From: Solirubrobacterales bacterium
GTDB taxonomy: Bacteria > Actinomycetota > Thermoleophilia > Solirubrobacterales > 70-9
Length of the DNA: 35,918 bases
Assembly (NCBI GenBank): GCA_021155855.1
Contig: JAJNAZ010000023.1
Span: 1 to 35,918, forward strand
Direction: 5' to 3'
Shown: piece after piece, positions 15,521 through 24,360 of the stretch
How the letters are laid out: each line of letters starts with the position of its first letter
Position numbering within the stretch: position 1 is the stretch's first letter
Made by a program: the position numbers and the translations under genes
The notes under the pieces: generated by a model
Database searches by the model: none
Told to the model about the DNA's origin: nothing
Seen by the model: only the letters and a program-made list of their open reading frames with translations

Positions 15521-15527
15521 CCCGGCC

Positions 15528-16109
15528 ATGGAGGCCCAGGCCGATGCTCACGCGCACGCCCATGAGATGCCGACCCAGGGCAGCGCGCTCACCGCGGTCG
15601 CGGTCAGCGCCACCCTGCACTGCCTCACCGGCTGTGCGATCGGCGAGGTCCTGGGAATGGTCCTCGGCACCGCCTGGGGATTCTCCGATTGGGGCACGGT
15701 CGCGCTCGCGGTCGCGCTTGCCTTCTTCTTCGGCTACCTGCTGACCAGCATCCCTCTGCTGCGGGCCGGGCTTGCGATCGCCGCCGTGATCCCGATCGCG
15801 CTCGCCACCGACACGCTCAGCATCGCGGTGATGGAGGTGGTCGACAACGCAATCATCCTCGCGATTCCGGGAGCGATGGAGGCCGGGCTCGGCGACGTCC
15901 TCTTCTGGGGCACGCTCTCGTTCGCGCTCGCGATCGCGTTCGTCGTCACCGTGCCGGTCAACCGCTGGCTGATCACCCGCGGCAGGGGCCACGCCGTCCT
16001 GCACCGGACCGGCATCCACGGCGGCCCGCCGATCTGGCTGATCGGGGCGCTGACGGCCGTAGGGGCGGCCTTCGGGCTCGTGGTCCTGCTCGCCGAGGCC
16101 TTCGGGTAG
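15528..16109 (+). CDS. DUF4396 multi-pass membrane protein
   Basis: 193 residues with about five membrane segments. The family signature ATLHCLTGCAIGEVLGMVLG (about 28-47) is visible, with His and two Cys in the first membrane helix and a histidine-rich N-terminus (DAHAHAHEM) that could bind metal. DUF4396 has no proven function that I know of. The CsoR-like operator and the neighbouring cupredoxin and ECF genes suggest a metal, probably copper, transport or handling role; this is inference. It has its own leaderless promoter, so it need not be co-transcribed with the anti-sigma gene 48 bp upstream. Confidence 0.78.
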   Translation: MEAQADAHAHAHEMPTQGSALTAVAVSATLHCLTGCAIGEVLGMVLGTAWGFSDWGTVALAVALAFFFGYLLTSIPLLRAGLAIAAVIPIALATDTLSIAVMEVVDNAIILAIPGAMEAGLGDVLFWGTLSFALAIAFVVTVPVNRWLITRGRGHAVLHRTGIHGGPPIWLIGALTAVGAAFGLVVLLAEAFG

Positions 16110-16114
16110 CGCGA

Positions 16115-16141
16115 TTGACATCGTCGGCGCGCGGGTAGCTG
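16115..16141 (+). promoter_or_regulatory. Possible promoter with consensus -35
   Basis: TTGACA (16115-16120) is a perfect housekeeping -35. TAGCTG (16136-16141) lies 15 nt later and 6 nt before the GTG start of the next gene. The spacing is short, so the -10 assignment is weak. Confidence 0.35.
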
Positions 16142-16147
16142 ACCGGC

Positions 16148-16510
16148 GTGTCAACCGCACTGATCATCGTCATCGTCATCGCCGCGATCGTCCTCGTCGC
16201 CGTGATCGCGATCCTGCTCCGCCGTCGCGCCGCCGAACGCGAGATCGAGCGCCGACGGCTCTCGGGCGAGGCGAGCGCCCATCGCGATCAGGCCGACTCG
16301 AACGTCTCGCGGGCGCGCGAGCTCGGCCGTGAGGCCGGCCTGCATCGCCGCCAGGCGGAGCAGCACTCGGCCAAGGCCGACGAGCACGCCGCGGTGGCCG
16401 ACGAGCACGCCGCCAAGGCGGACGAGCTCGACGAGAAGGTCCAGACCGCCGGCAAGGCGGCCGCCTTTCACGACGAGCAGGCCGCGGAGCGCGAGCAGAA
16501 GCTGAGCTGA
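16148..16510 (+). CDS. Small membrane-anchored coiled-coil protein
   Basis: 120 residues from GTG 16148. An N-terminal membrane helix (about 4-24, ALIIVIVIAAIVLVAVIAIL) is followed by a long charged helix with 7-residue repeats of the KADEHAA type (three in a row near 75-95). It has no cysteine and no known domain. It resembles small stress- or envelope-associated proteins with a membrane anchor and cytoplasmic or external coiled coil. I do not recognise a family. It is probably transcribed alone. Confidence 0.65.
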   Translation: MSTALIIVIVIAAIVLVAVIAILLRRRAAEREIERRRLSGEASAHRDQADSNVSRARELGREAGLHRRQAEQHSAKADEHAAVADEHAAKADELDEKVQTAGKAAAFHDEQAAEREQKLS

Positions 16511-16542
16511 GCGCGGCCCACCGCGTCGATTACCGGCACCGC

Positions 16543-16548
16543 TAGGTT
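16543..16548 (+). promoter_or_regulatory. -10 box of a leaderless promoter (sulfatase gene)
   Basis: TAGGTT ends 7 nt before the GTG at 16556; no Shine-Dalgarno sequence is present. Confidence 0.45.
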
Positions 16549-16555
16549 TCAGCTG

Positions 16556-18022
16556 GTGCGATTGGCTACGCCCAGGCAGCCGGCCGGCGCAGTGGCTGTC
16601 GCGATCACGGCGGTGGCGCTGCTTGTCGCCGGTTGCGGCGGCGCCGGCGGCGACGCCGAGCCCAGCGCCGCAACCGGTGCCTTCGAGCGCCAGGCGCCCA
16701 ACGTGGTCGTGGTGATGACCGACGACCAGGCGCTGGACACGATGGGCGCGATGCCGCTCACCCGGCGGCTGATCGGCGAGCGGGGGACCAGCTTCGAGCG
16801 TGCGTTCGTCAGCTTCCCGCTCTGCTGCCCGTCGCGGGCGACCTTCCTCACCGGCCAGTACGCGCACAACCACGGGGTGCGCGACAACAGAGGGCCCAAC
16901 GGCGGCTATCAGAGCCTCGACCCCGAGCACACGCTTCCGGTCTGGCTCTCGCGCGCCGGCTATCGCACCGGCTTCGTCGGCAAGTTCCTCAACGGCTACG
17001 GCGAGGGGGCCGCAGTGCGCGAGGTCCCGCCCGGGTGGAGCGATTGGTACGGGCTGCCGGGGAAGAACAAGCAGCGCGCCTTCGACTTCGACCTGATCGA
17101 AAACGGCGAGATCGTCCACTACGGCGATTCGGGCGAGCAGAGCCCGTACAAGACCGACGTGCTCTCCGACAAGGCGGCGGGCTTTGTCCGCGACGCCGCG
17201 GCCAAGCGCCGCCCGTTCTTCCTCTGGGTGGCGACCAACGGCCCACACAGGGACTCCGGCCTGCCCGACGAGGCCGAGCGCAACCCCGAGCCCGCGCCCC
17301 GCGACCGGGGCAAATTCGACGGCCGCCGGGCACCGCGGCGCGCCGCCGTCGACGAGAGCGACGTCTCCGACAAGCCGCGCGACGTGCGCAAGCGGCCACG
17401 GCTCGACCGCAGGGCGCGCGAGCGGCTCGACCGCGAGTACGTGAGCCAGCTCGAGTCGCTGGCGAGCATCGACCGGCTCGTCGGCCGCCTAATCGCCCGT
17501 CTGCGCGCGGCCGGCGAGCTCGAGCGGACCCTGTTCGTGTTCACCAGCGACAACGGCTACCTGCGCGGCCAACACCGACTCGAGGGCAAGTCGCGCCCCT
17601 ACGACGAGGCGATCCGGGTGCCGCTGCTGGTCCGCGGACCCGGGTTCGCCGCCGGCGAGCGCGAGCGCCGCCTGGTCGCCAACGTCGATCTCGCGGCGAC
17701 GATCCTCGAGGCGGCGGGGGCGAAGGCCGACCGCGAGCTCGACGGATGGTCATTGCGGCCCGGCGCCGATCGGCCCGGAACCCAACGCGACGCGGTGCTG
17801 CTCGAGGTGTTCGAGCGCAAGCAGGCGTTCACGGGTCTGCGCACCCACCGCTACACGTACGCCGAGTACGAGAGCGGCGACCGCGAGCTCTACGACATGC
17901 GCCGCGATCCCGAGCAGCTCGACAACCTCGCCAGGGGCGACCGCCGGCCGCAGGTGCGGTTGCGCCTCGCCCGGCGGCTGGCCGAGCTGCGCGCCTGTGC
18001 CGGCGCGCAGGAATGCGGCTGA
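16556..18022 (+). CDS. Sulfatase, exported lipoprotein
   Basis: 488 residues from GTG 16556. The signal peptide ends in a lipobox (LVAGC, C27). The sulfatase core has metal ligands in MTDDQ (D56, D57), the formylglycine motif C90-C-P-S-R in PLCCPSRATFLTGQ, and the second metal site in FTSDNGY followed by a lysine (LEGKSRP). The cysteine type needs a formylglycine-generating enzyme encoded elsewhere. It probably removes sulfate from a sulfated sugar or glycan outside the cell; arylsulfatase-like substrates are also possible. An Arg-rich insert (about 255-290) is unusual for the family. A sulfotransferase is encoded at the far end of the window. Confidence 0.9.
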   Translation: MRLATPRQPAGAVAVAITAVALLVAGCGGAGGDAEPSAATGAFERQAPNVVVVMTDDQALDTMGAMPLTRRLIGERGTSFERAFVSFPLCCPSRATFLTGQYAHNHGVRDNRGPNGGYQSLDPEHTLPVWLSRAGYRTGFVGKFLNGYGEGAAVREVPPGWSDWYGLPGKNKQRAFDFDLIENGEIVHYGDSGEQSPYKTDVLSDKAAGFVRDAAAKRRPFFLWVATNGPHRDSGLPDEAERNPEPAPRDRGKFDGRRAPRRAAVDESDVSDKPRDVRKRPRLDRRARERLDREYVSQLESLASIDRLVGRLIARLRAAGELERTLFVFTSDNGYLRGQHRLEGKSRPYDEAIRVPLLVRGPGFAAGERERRLVANVDLAATILEAAGAKADRELDGWSLRPGADRPGTQRDAVLLEVFERKQAFTGLRTHRYTYAEYESGDRELYDMRRDPEQLDNLARGDRRPQVRLRLARRLAELRACAGAQECG

Positions 18023-18216
18023 GCCGCGCGGCAGCGGCTGGCTGATCCGCCGCGATCACGCACCCTGACAACGGGGCGAACCCAAGATGCGGATTTTTCG
18101 ACGCTCGTACAGGGGGAGGCGGCACCCCACCCCCTAGGCTAAGCGGCGAAATTGCCACGCAAACAGATCGCGGACCTCGCGCCGAGGCCCGCTGCCGCAA
18201 GGAGGAAGACCCGAGG

Positions 18217-20364
<2,148 letters not shown>

Positions 20365-20432
20365 GCCCGGCTCGACGCCTGCTCGTGCCGATCATCACCG
20401 GCTGAGGGAGGCGGTCAGGGAGTAGAGGATGC

Positions 20433-20449
20433 CTCGCCGGGTAGGCGAG
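20433..20449 (+). other. Short hairpin in the leader of the 79-residue gene
   Basis: CTCGCC-GGGTA-GGCGAG is a perfect 6-bp stem with a 5-nt loop, 33 nt before the start codon at 20483. It could influence translation or mark an attenuator after glnN. Confidence 0.35.
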
Positions 20450-20482
20450 TGGTGAACGCACGAACGAGGAGGAGATGACGAG

Positions 20483-20722
20483 ATGGAAGCGACGACCGCG
20501 ACCGAGACCGGCCAGCTCACCGGGACCAAGGACAAGGACTACAACGTGATCTGGTTCACGGAGCAGTGCCTGAGCAACGTGCTGCGCCTCGAGCAGTACA
20601 TCGAGGACGCCGAGCGCGACGGCGACTCCGAGCTCGCCGAGTTCTTCCGCCGCGCCCAGGGCGCCAGCCGCAAGGGCGCCGAGGAGGGCAAGGCGCTGCT
20701 CAAGCAGCGGCTGGCGAGCTGA
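20483..20722 (+). CDS. Small helical protein of unknown function, downstream of glnN
   Basis: 79 residues with a strong ribosome site (AGGAGGAG, 10 nt). After a 17-residue Thr-rich start come two predicted amphipathic helices (DYNVIWFTEQCLSNVLRLEQ and DGDSELAEFFRRAQGASRKG) that probably form a hairpin. One cysteine (C29). No membrane segment. I do not recognise a named family. It is 118 bp after glnN on the same strand and is closed by a strong terminator, so it might be read with glnN and bind or regulate glutamine synthetase; this is inference only. Confidence 0.8.
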   Translation: MEATTATETGQLTGTKDKDYNVIWFTEQCLSNVLRLEQYIEDAERDGDSELAEFFRRAQGASRKGAEEGKALLKQRLAS

Positions 20723-20744
20723 CCGCAGCGCACCCTTGAACCCG

Positions 20745-20768
20745 AAAGGCCCGCAGCTGCGGGCCTTT
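20745..20768. terminator. Intrinsic terminator-like palindrome
   Basis: A perfect 24-nt palindrome (AAAGGCCCGCAG and its reverse complement) starts 22 nt after the stop of the small gene and ends TTTCTCG. It can form a 10-11 bp GC-rich hairpin in either direction and separates this gene from the convergent zinc-ribbon gene. Confidence 0.85.
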
Positions 20769-20788
20769 CTCGTTGCGGTGGGGGCGCG

Positions 20789-21163
20789 TCAGCGGCGCTT
20801 TTCGGAGCTCGCCTCGAGGCGGCGGCGGGCCTTGAGCACCGCGGGAACCGAGCAGCGCACGACCTTGGCGATCTCGCCATTGGGGCGATCGGGGTCGCGC
20901 CGGATCTCGAACTCGATCAGCGCCTCGGCGCGGAGCTTGGCCCGCTCCTCGCGGGTCGCGCCCGCCGGTGCGGTCTCGTTCGCCGCCTCGGCCGCTATCG
21001 CGCGCCGGCACTGCAGGCAGTGAGCCTTGTCGCCACGCCGCGTCCAACCTGCCGGCAGCCCCTTGCAGTCGAAGCCGGGCATCCAGGTGATCGTGACCGC
21101 GCAGCGGTCACAGCACCAGGCGGCGCGGGTCGAATTGCGGGTGGGCGTGGCGGTCGCTGACAT
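20789..21163 (-). CDS. Zinc-ribbon and helix-turn-helix protein
   Basis: 124 residues from ATG 21163, with AAGGAGTT 10 nt upstream. The N-terminal half holds a cysteine knuckle pair (C18-x2-C21 and HC49-x2-C52, plus C17 and C33) typical of a zinc ribbon. The C-terminal half is basic and has a helix-turn-helix (about 78-116: EFEIRRDPDRPNGEIAKVV followed by SVPAVLKARRRL). It should bind DNA or RNA in the cytoplasm. I do not recognise a named family. A start further upstream would run through the structured leader and is unlikely. Its leader is duplicated in front of the DEAD-box helicase gene, suggesting shared control. Confidence 0.75.
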   Translation of the reverse strand: MSATATPTRNSTRAAWCCDRCAVTITWMPGFDCKGLPAGWTRRGDKAHCLQCRRAIAAEAANETAPAGATREERAKLRAEALIEFEIRRDPDRPNGEIAKVVRCSVPAVLKARRRLEASSEKRR

Positions 21164-21300
21164 GGGCGTGCAGAACTCCTTGGATAAGCGCGTTTCAGAA
21201 AGAGGGAGAGGTCCTGAGACCCCGCGCGCGCTCAGCAGGGCACGCGGCGGTACGGAACTCCTCGGGCGCCAGGCAGGCAACCCGACCCGGGCAGGATAGC
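21164..21300 (-). ncRNA. Structured 5' leader, copy A (upstream of zinc-ribbon/HTH gene)
   Basis: Read on the minus strand: hairpin 1 (21283-21264; GGGUUGCC, 5-nt loop, GGCGCCC), then GAGGAGTTCCGT, hairpin 2 (21244-21227; CGUGC, 8-nt loop, GCGCG), then GGGTCTCAGGA (21222-21212) and the ribosome site AAGGAGTT (21181-21174). The same order occurs before the helicase gene, with GGCGCCCGAGGAGTTCCGT (19 nt) identical. Loops and spacers differ, but paired positions keep pairing (U-G here for C-G in copy B in hairpin 1; G-C for G-U in hairpin 2). I cannot match it to a known RNA family from memory. A -10 (TATCCT or TACAAT) may lie at 21298-21326. Confidence 0.7.
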
Positions 21301-21375
21301 AAGGACATCAGTTCGTAACGATTGTATCTAATGCCGAGGTCGGCGCATGGCGTGGGCGGCCCCGGACCCGGCGCG

Positions 21376-21381
21376 TAAGCT
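21376..21381 (+). promoter_or_regulatory. -10 box of a leaderless promoter (DDN gene)
   Basis: TAAGCT ends 7 nt before GTG 21389, which is why that start is chosen over the ATG at 21347. Confidence 0.5.
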
Positions 21382-21388
21382 GCCAGCC

Positions 21389-21844
21389 GTGAACTACCTC
21401 GACCTCGCCGAGCGCAGCTGGCCGGTGCTCAACCGGCTGATGGACGTCCACACCTGGGTCTACCGGGCGAGCGGCGGGCGGATCGGCGAGCACGTCCCGT
21501 TCGTGAAGGCGCCGATGCTGCTGCTCGACCACGTCGGCGCCCGCAGCGGCGCCCACCGGACCTCCGCCCTGCTCTACATCGCCGACGGCGACGAGGTCGC
21601 GATCATCGCCTCGAAGGGCGGCTTTCCCAGGCACCCCGCCTGGTACCACAACCTCAAGGCGAACCCGGAGACGAGCGTGCAGATCGGTTCCGAGCGCCGG
21701 CCGGTGCGGGCCCGCGAGGCGACGCCCGAGGAGCGCGCGCGGATCTGGAAGCGCGCGGTCGAGCTCTGGCCGCAGTACGCGGCCTACCAGACGCGGACCG
21801 AGCGCCAGATCCCGGTGGTCGTGCTCGAGCGCCGCGCGAGCTAG
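21389..21844 (+). CDS. Deazaflavin (F420)-dependent nitroreductase (DDN) family protein
   Basis: 151 residues from GTG 21389. Split-barrel DDN features are present: LLLDHVGARSGAHRTSALLYI, then GGFPRHPAWYHNLKANPETS, the family signature for F420 binding. Members reduce quinones, nitro groups or related compounds with F420H2, and some sit at the membrane. The N-terminal residues NYLDLAERSWPVLNRLMDVH form the usual helix. The gene is transcribed alone, between copy A of the leader and the ArsR-ArsC gene. Substrate unknown; F420 use is assumed from the family. Confidence 0.85.
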   Translation: MNYLDLAERSWPVLNRLMDVHTWVYRASGGRIGEHVPFVKAPMLLLDHVGARSGAHRTSALLYIADGDEVAIIASKGGFPRHPAWYHNLKANPETSVQIGSERRPVRAREATPEERARIWKRAVELWPQYAAYQTRTERQIPVVVLERRAS

Positions 21845-21941
21845 CGCCGGCCCCGCCCCTCGCTCGTACTGGACGACAACGACTCGGTCGCCGGCATCGA
21901 TGATCTCGGTGGCCTCCAGGATGTATTGCCCAATCACAATC

Positions 21942-21959
21942 CATCAGATTGATTTGATG
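21942..21959. promoter_or_regulatory. Probable ArsR operator
   Basis: CATCAGATTGATTTGATG is an imperfect palindrome (CATCA and TGATG arms, 8-nt spacer, 14 of 18 positions symmetric), next to the TATATT -10 box of the arsR-arsC gene. ArsR/SmtB repressors bind AT-rich palindromes in this position. The region is unusually AT-rich for the window. Confidence 0.55.
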
Positions 21960-21965
21960 TATATT
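21960..21965 (+). promoter_or_regulatory. -10 box of the arsR-arsC promoter
   Basis: TATATT is followed by 7 nt and then TTG 21973, the same layout as the other leaderless promoters. The operator palindrome ends at the base before it. Confidence 0.5.
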
Positions 21966-21972
21966 TCTCAGC

Positions 21973-22752
21973 TTGGTCGCTGCATCGATGCCGAACCCCG
22001 CGCCACCCACGGTGCTTCGCACCGTCGGCCACCCGCTGCGCTGGGGGCTTTTGAGCGAGCTCGCGCGCAGCGACCGCAGGGTGCGGGAGCTGTGCGACTT
22101 GCTCGGCCAACCCCAGAGCCTCGTCTCCTACCATCTCGGCCGCCTGCGAGCGGACGGGCTCCTGTCGACCCGTCGAAGCGCCGCCGACGGCCGCGACAGC
22201 TACTACACGCTCGATCTCGCCCGCTGCGGCGAGCTGCTCGCGGTGGCAGCCGGTGCGCTGCACCCCGGGCTGCGCGCGGCCGCGCCGCCGGGCCCTGCGT
22301 GGGAGAAATCGCTGCCGCGCGTTCGGATCCTGTTCCTCTGCACCGGGAACAGCGCCAGATCACAGATCGCTGAGGCCTTGGTCGAACATCTGACCGGCGG
22401 CGCGATCGAGGTTGCGAGTGCCGGCAGCCACCCGAAGCCGCTGCACCCGAACGCCGTACGCGTGATGCGCGACCACGGCATCGATCTGCGGGGGCGGCGC
22501 TCCAAGCACCTCGACGAGTTCGCCGGGCAACCGTTCGACCGGGTGATCAGCCTCTGCGACCGCGTGCGCGAGGTGTGCCCCGAGTTTCCCGGGCGTCCCG
22601 ACCTGATCCATTGGAGCATCCCCGACCCGGCCCGAGAGGGCGACACCGACGAAGAGAGTTACCCGGCGTTCGAGCGAACCGCCGCCGAGCTCGCCGCGCG
22701 AATCCCTTTCCTGCTCGCACTGATCGAGCACACCGAGTCAACCAGGAGGTGA
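21973..22752 (+). CDS. ArsR-ArsC fusion: HTH repressor joined to a LMW-phosphatase-type arsenate reductase
   Basis: 259 residues from TTG 21973 (leaderless rule), or 254 from ATG 21988; residue numbers here count from the ATG. Residues about 5-90 are an ArsR-type winged helix (RELCDLLGQPQSLVSYHLGRL). A short linker leads to an ArsC domain (112-250) with the P-loop CTGNSAR (C118-R124), the redox pair C190 and C197 in LCDRVREVCP (spacing as in C82/C89 of Staphylococcus ArsC), and D213 in IPDPA. The N-terminal domain has only one Cys where E. coli ArsR has ELCVCDL, so As(III) sensing is uncertain. It probably reduces arsenate and represses its own promoter. It is 7 bp from the VOC gene. Confidence 0.9.
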   Translation: MVAASMPNPAPPTVLRTVGHPLRWGLLSELARSDRRVRELCDLLGQPQSLVSYHLGRLRADGLLSTRRSAADGRDSYYTLDLARCGELLAVAAGALHPGLRAAAPPGPAWEKSLPRVRILFLCTGNSARSQIAEALVEHLTGGAIEVASAGSHPKPLHPNAVRVMRDHGIDLRGRRSKHLDEFAGQPFDRVISLCDRVREVCPEFPGRPDLIHWSIPDPAREGDTDEESYPAFERTAAELAARIPFLLALIEHTESTRR

Positions 22753-22759
22753 CCTGAAT

Positions 22760-23152
22760 ATGTCCGAGGACCTGGTCAGCGTCCGCTACATGGTCGACGA
22801 CGTCGACACCGCCGTCGACTTCTACACCCGCCACATCGACTTCGAGCTTCGCTCGAGCGCGGCACCCGCGTTCGCCGACGTTGTCCGCGGCCGTCTGCGG
22901 CTGCTCCTCGCCGGGCCGACGAGCTCGGCCGGACGGCCGATGCCCGACGGCCGCACCCCCGGTCCCGGCGGCTGGAACCGAATCCACCTGATCGTCGACG
23001 ACATCGCCGGCGAGGTGGAGCGCCTGCGCGCGGCCGGGCTTACCTTCCGCAACGACATCGTCACCGGGCCGGGCGGGCAGCAGATCCTCCTCGACGATCC
23101 GTCCGGCAATCCGATCGAGCTCTTCCAGCCGGCCGACCGAGCTGAGCGTTAG
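22760..23152 (+). CDS. VOC-family (glyoxalase/dioxygenase-fold) protein
   Basis: 130 residues, two beta-alpha-beta modules. The N-terminal module starts VSVRYMVDDVDTAVDFYTRH, and the C-terminal module has RIHLIVDDI and ends PSGNPIELFQP. The His and Glu positions of the second module could bind metal; a matching His is missing in the first module. A ribosome site (AGGAGGTGAC) lies inside the end of the ArsR-ArsC gene, so they are one operon. Arsenic operons sometimes carry VOC enzymes such as the C-As lyase ArsI, but the ArsI cysteines are absent here, so function is open. Confidence 0.85.
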   Translation: MSEDLVSVRYMVDDVDTAVDFYTRHIDFELRSSAAPAFADVVRGRLRLLLAGPTSSAGRPMPDGRTPGPGGWNRIHLIVDDIAGEVERLRAAGLTFRNDIVTGPGGQQILLDDPSGNPIELFQPADRAER

Positions 23153-23175
23153 GCGACGGCTGCGAGCGGGAGGTC

Positions 23176-24360
23176 TCAGCGCCGGCGGCGACGGCGTCGC
23201 CCGCCGCCTCCGCGCTCGTGAGCGCGCCCGTGTGAGCCCGGCGCGCCGTTGCGCCCCGGACGGGCCCGATCAAACTCGGAGGCGAGGCCGAGCCCGGCGG
23301 CGATCCGCCGCATCTCGGCGTCCTGGTCGGGGATCACGAAGCTGATCCCGGCGCCGTCGCGACCCGCGCGGCCGGATCGGCCGACCCGGTGCACGTAAGC
23401 GTCGCGATCGCCGGGGGCGTCGAAGTTGATCACGCGAGCGATCTCTTCGACGTCGATGCCGCGAGCGGCAACGTCTGTGGCGACCAGGGTGTCGATCTTG
23501 CCGGAGGCAAAGCTCGCCAGGGCCCGCTGGCGCTGGCCCTGCGACTTGTTTCCGTGCATGGCGACGGAGGCCACGCCCCTCTGCTGCAGGCGCTTGACCA
23601 GCCGGTCGGCCCCTCGCTTGGTGCGCACGAAGACCAGCGTCCGGCCGTGCTCGCCGTCGCGCAGCTCGGTGACCAGCGCGCCGACCTTGTCGGCGTGCTC
23701 GAGGTGGACGAAGCGGTGCTCGACCTCGCCGGCGTCCTCGATCGTCGGCTCGTGCACGTGGCGGCGGGCGTCGCGGGTGTAGGCGCGCGCGACCTTGCCG
23801 GCGGCGGCCTCCAGCGTCGCCGAGAAGAACAGGGTCTGGCGGTCCCGGGGGGTGCGGGCGACGATCCGGTCGACGGCGGGCTTGAAGCCCATGTCGAGCA
23901 TCCGGTCGGCCTCGTCGATGACCAGCACGCGGACGTGGTCGAGGGTGAAGGCGCGGCGCTGAAGCAGGTCCTCGAGCCGGCCAGGGGTGGCGACGACGAT
24001 GTGGGCGCGCGCGGCGCGCTTGGCCTGCTCTTCGAGCCCCACGCCGCCGTAGACCGGGGCGACCGAGAGTGCCCGGGCGGCGGCGAGATCGCGCAACTCG
24101 TCGACGATCTGCAGCGCGAGCTCACGCGTCGGCGCGAGGATCAGCGCCGCGGGCCGGCGGTCGCCGGCCTCGATCAGATCCGCAAGCGGCGCGCCGAAGG
24201 CGAGCGTCTTGCCCGACCCGGTCGGCGATTGGACGAGGACGTCGCGGCCGTCGAGCACGTCGGCGATGACGAGCTCCTGGACCGCGAAGGGCGCGGTGAT
24301 GCCGCGCTTTGCGAGCGCGCCCGCAACAGGGCGCGAGACGCCGAGATCGGCGAAAGACAT
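23176..24360 (-). CDS. DEAD-box RNA helicase
   Basis: 394 residues from ATG 24360, with AAGGAGTT 7 nt upstream. RecA-like domain 1 has the Q motif (Q28), motif I SPTGSGKT (45-52), PTRELA, motif II DEAD (149-152) and SAT (180-182). Domain 2 has VFVRTKRGADRL, TDVAARGID and HRVGRSGRAG. The C-terminus is a short basic tail with GGGG and seven arginines, likely RNA binding. It belongs to the RhlE/DeaD type that remodels RNA or ribosomes, often at low temperature. Its leader matches that of the zinc-ribbon gene. Confidence 0.93.
   Translation of the reverse strand: MSFADLGVSRPVAGALAKRGITAPFAVQELVIADVLDGRDVLVQSPTGSGKTLAFGAPLADLIEAGDRRPAALILAPTRELALQIVDELRDLAAARALSVAPVYGGVGLEEQAKRAARAHIVVATPGRLEDLLQRRAFTLDHVRVLVIDEADRMLDMGFKPAVDRIVARTPRDRQTLFFSATLEAAAGKVARAYTRDARRHVHEPTIEDAGEVEHRFVHLEHADKVGALVTELRDGEHGRTLVFVRTKRGADRLVKRLQQRGVASVAMHGNKSQGQRQRALASFASGKIDTLVATDVAARGIDVEEIARVINFDAPGDRDAYVHRVGRSGRAGRDGAGISFVIPDQDAEMRRIAAGLGLASEFDRARPGRNGAPGSHGRAHERGGGGRRRRRRR

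Noticed and set aside
18109-18134. G-run/C-run inverted repeat upstream of glnN as a riboswitch
   Set aside because: Only a 6-bp G/C stem without other structure, and it precedes the likely -10, so it would not be in the mRNA.
21227-21244. A 3-codon uORF (GTG CCC TGC TGA), with a similar one (GTG CAC TCG TGA) in copy B
   Set aside because: The encoded residues differ and the distance from AGGAG is 13-14 nt, longer than usual. The conserved bases are better explained by hairpin 2, though a regulatory uORF is not fully excluded.
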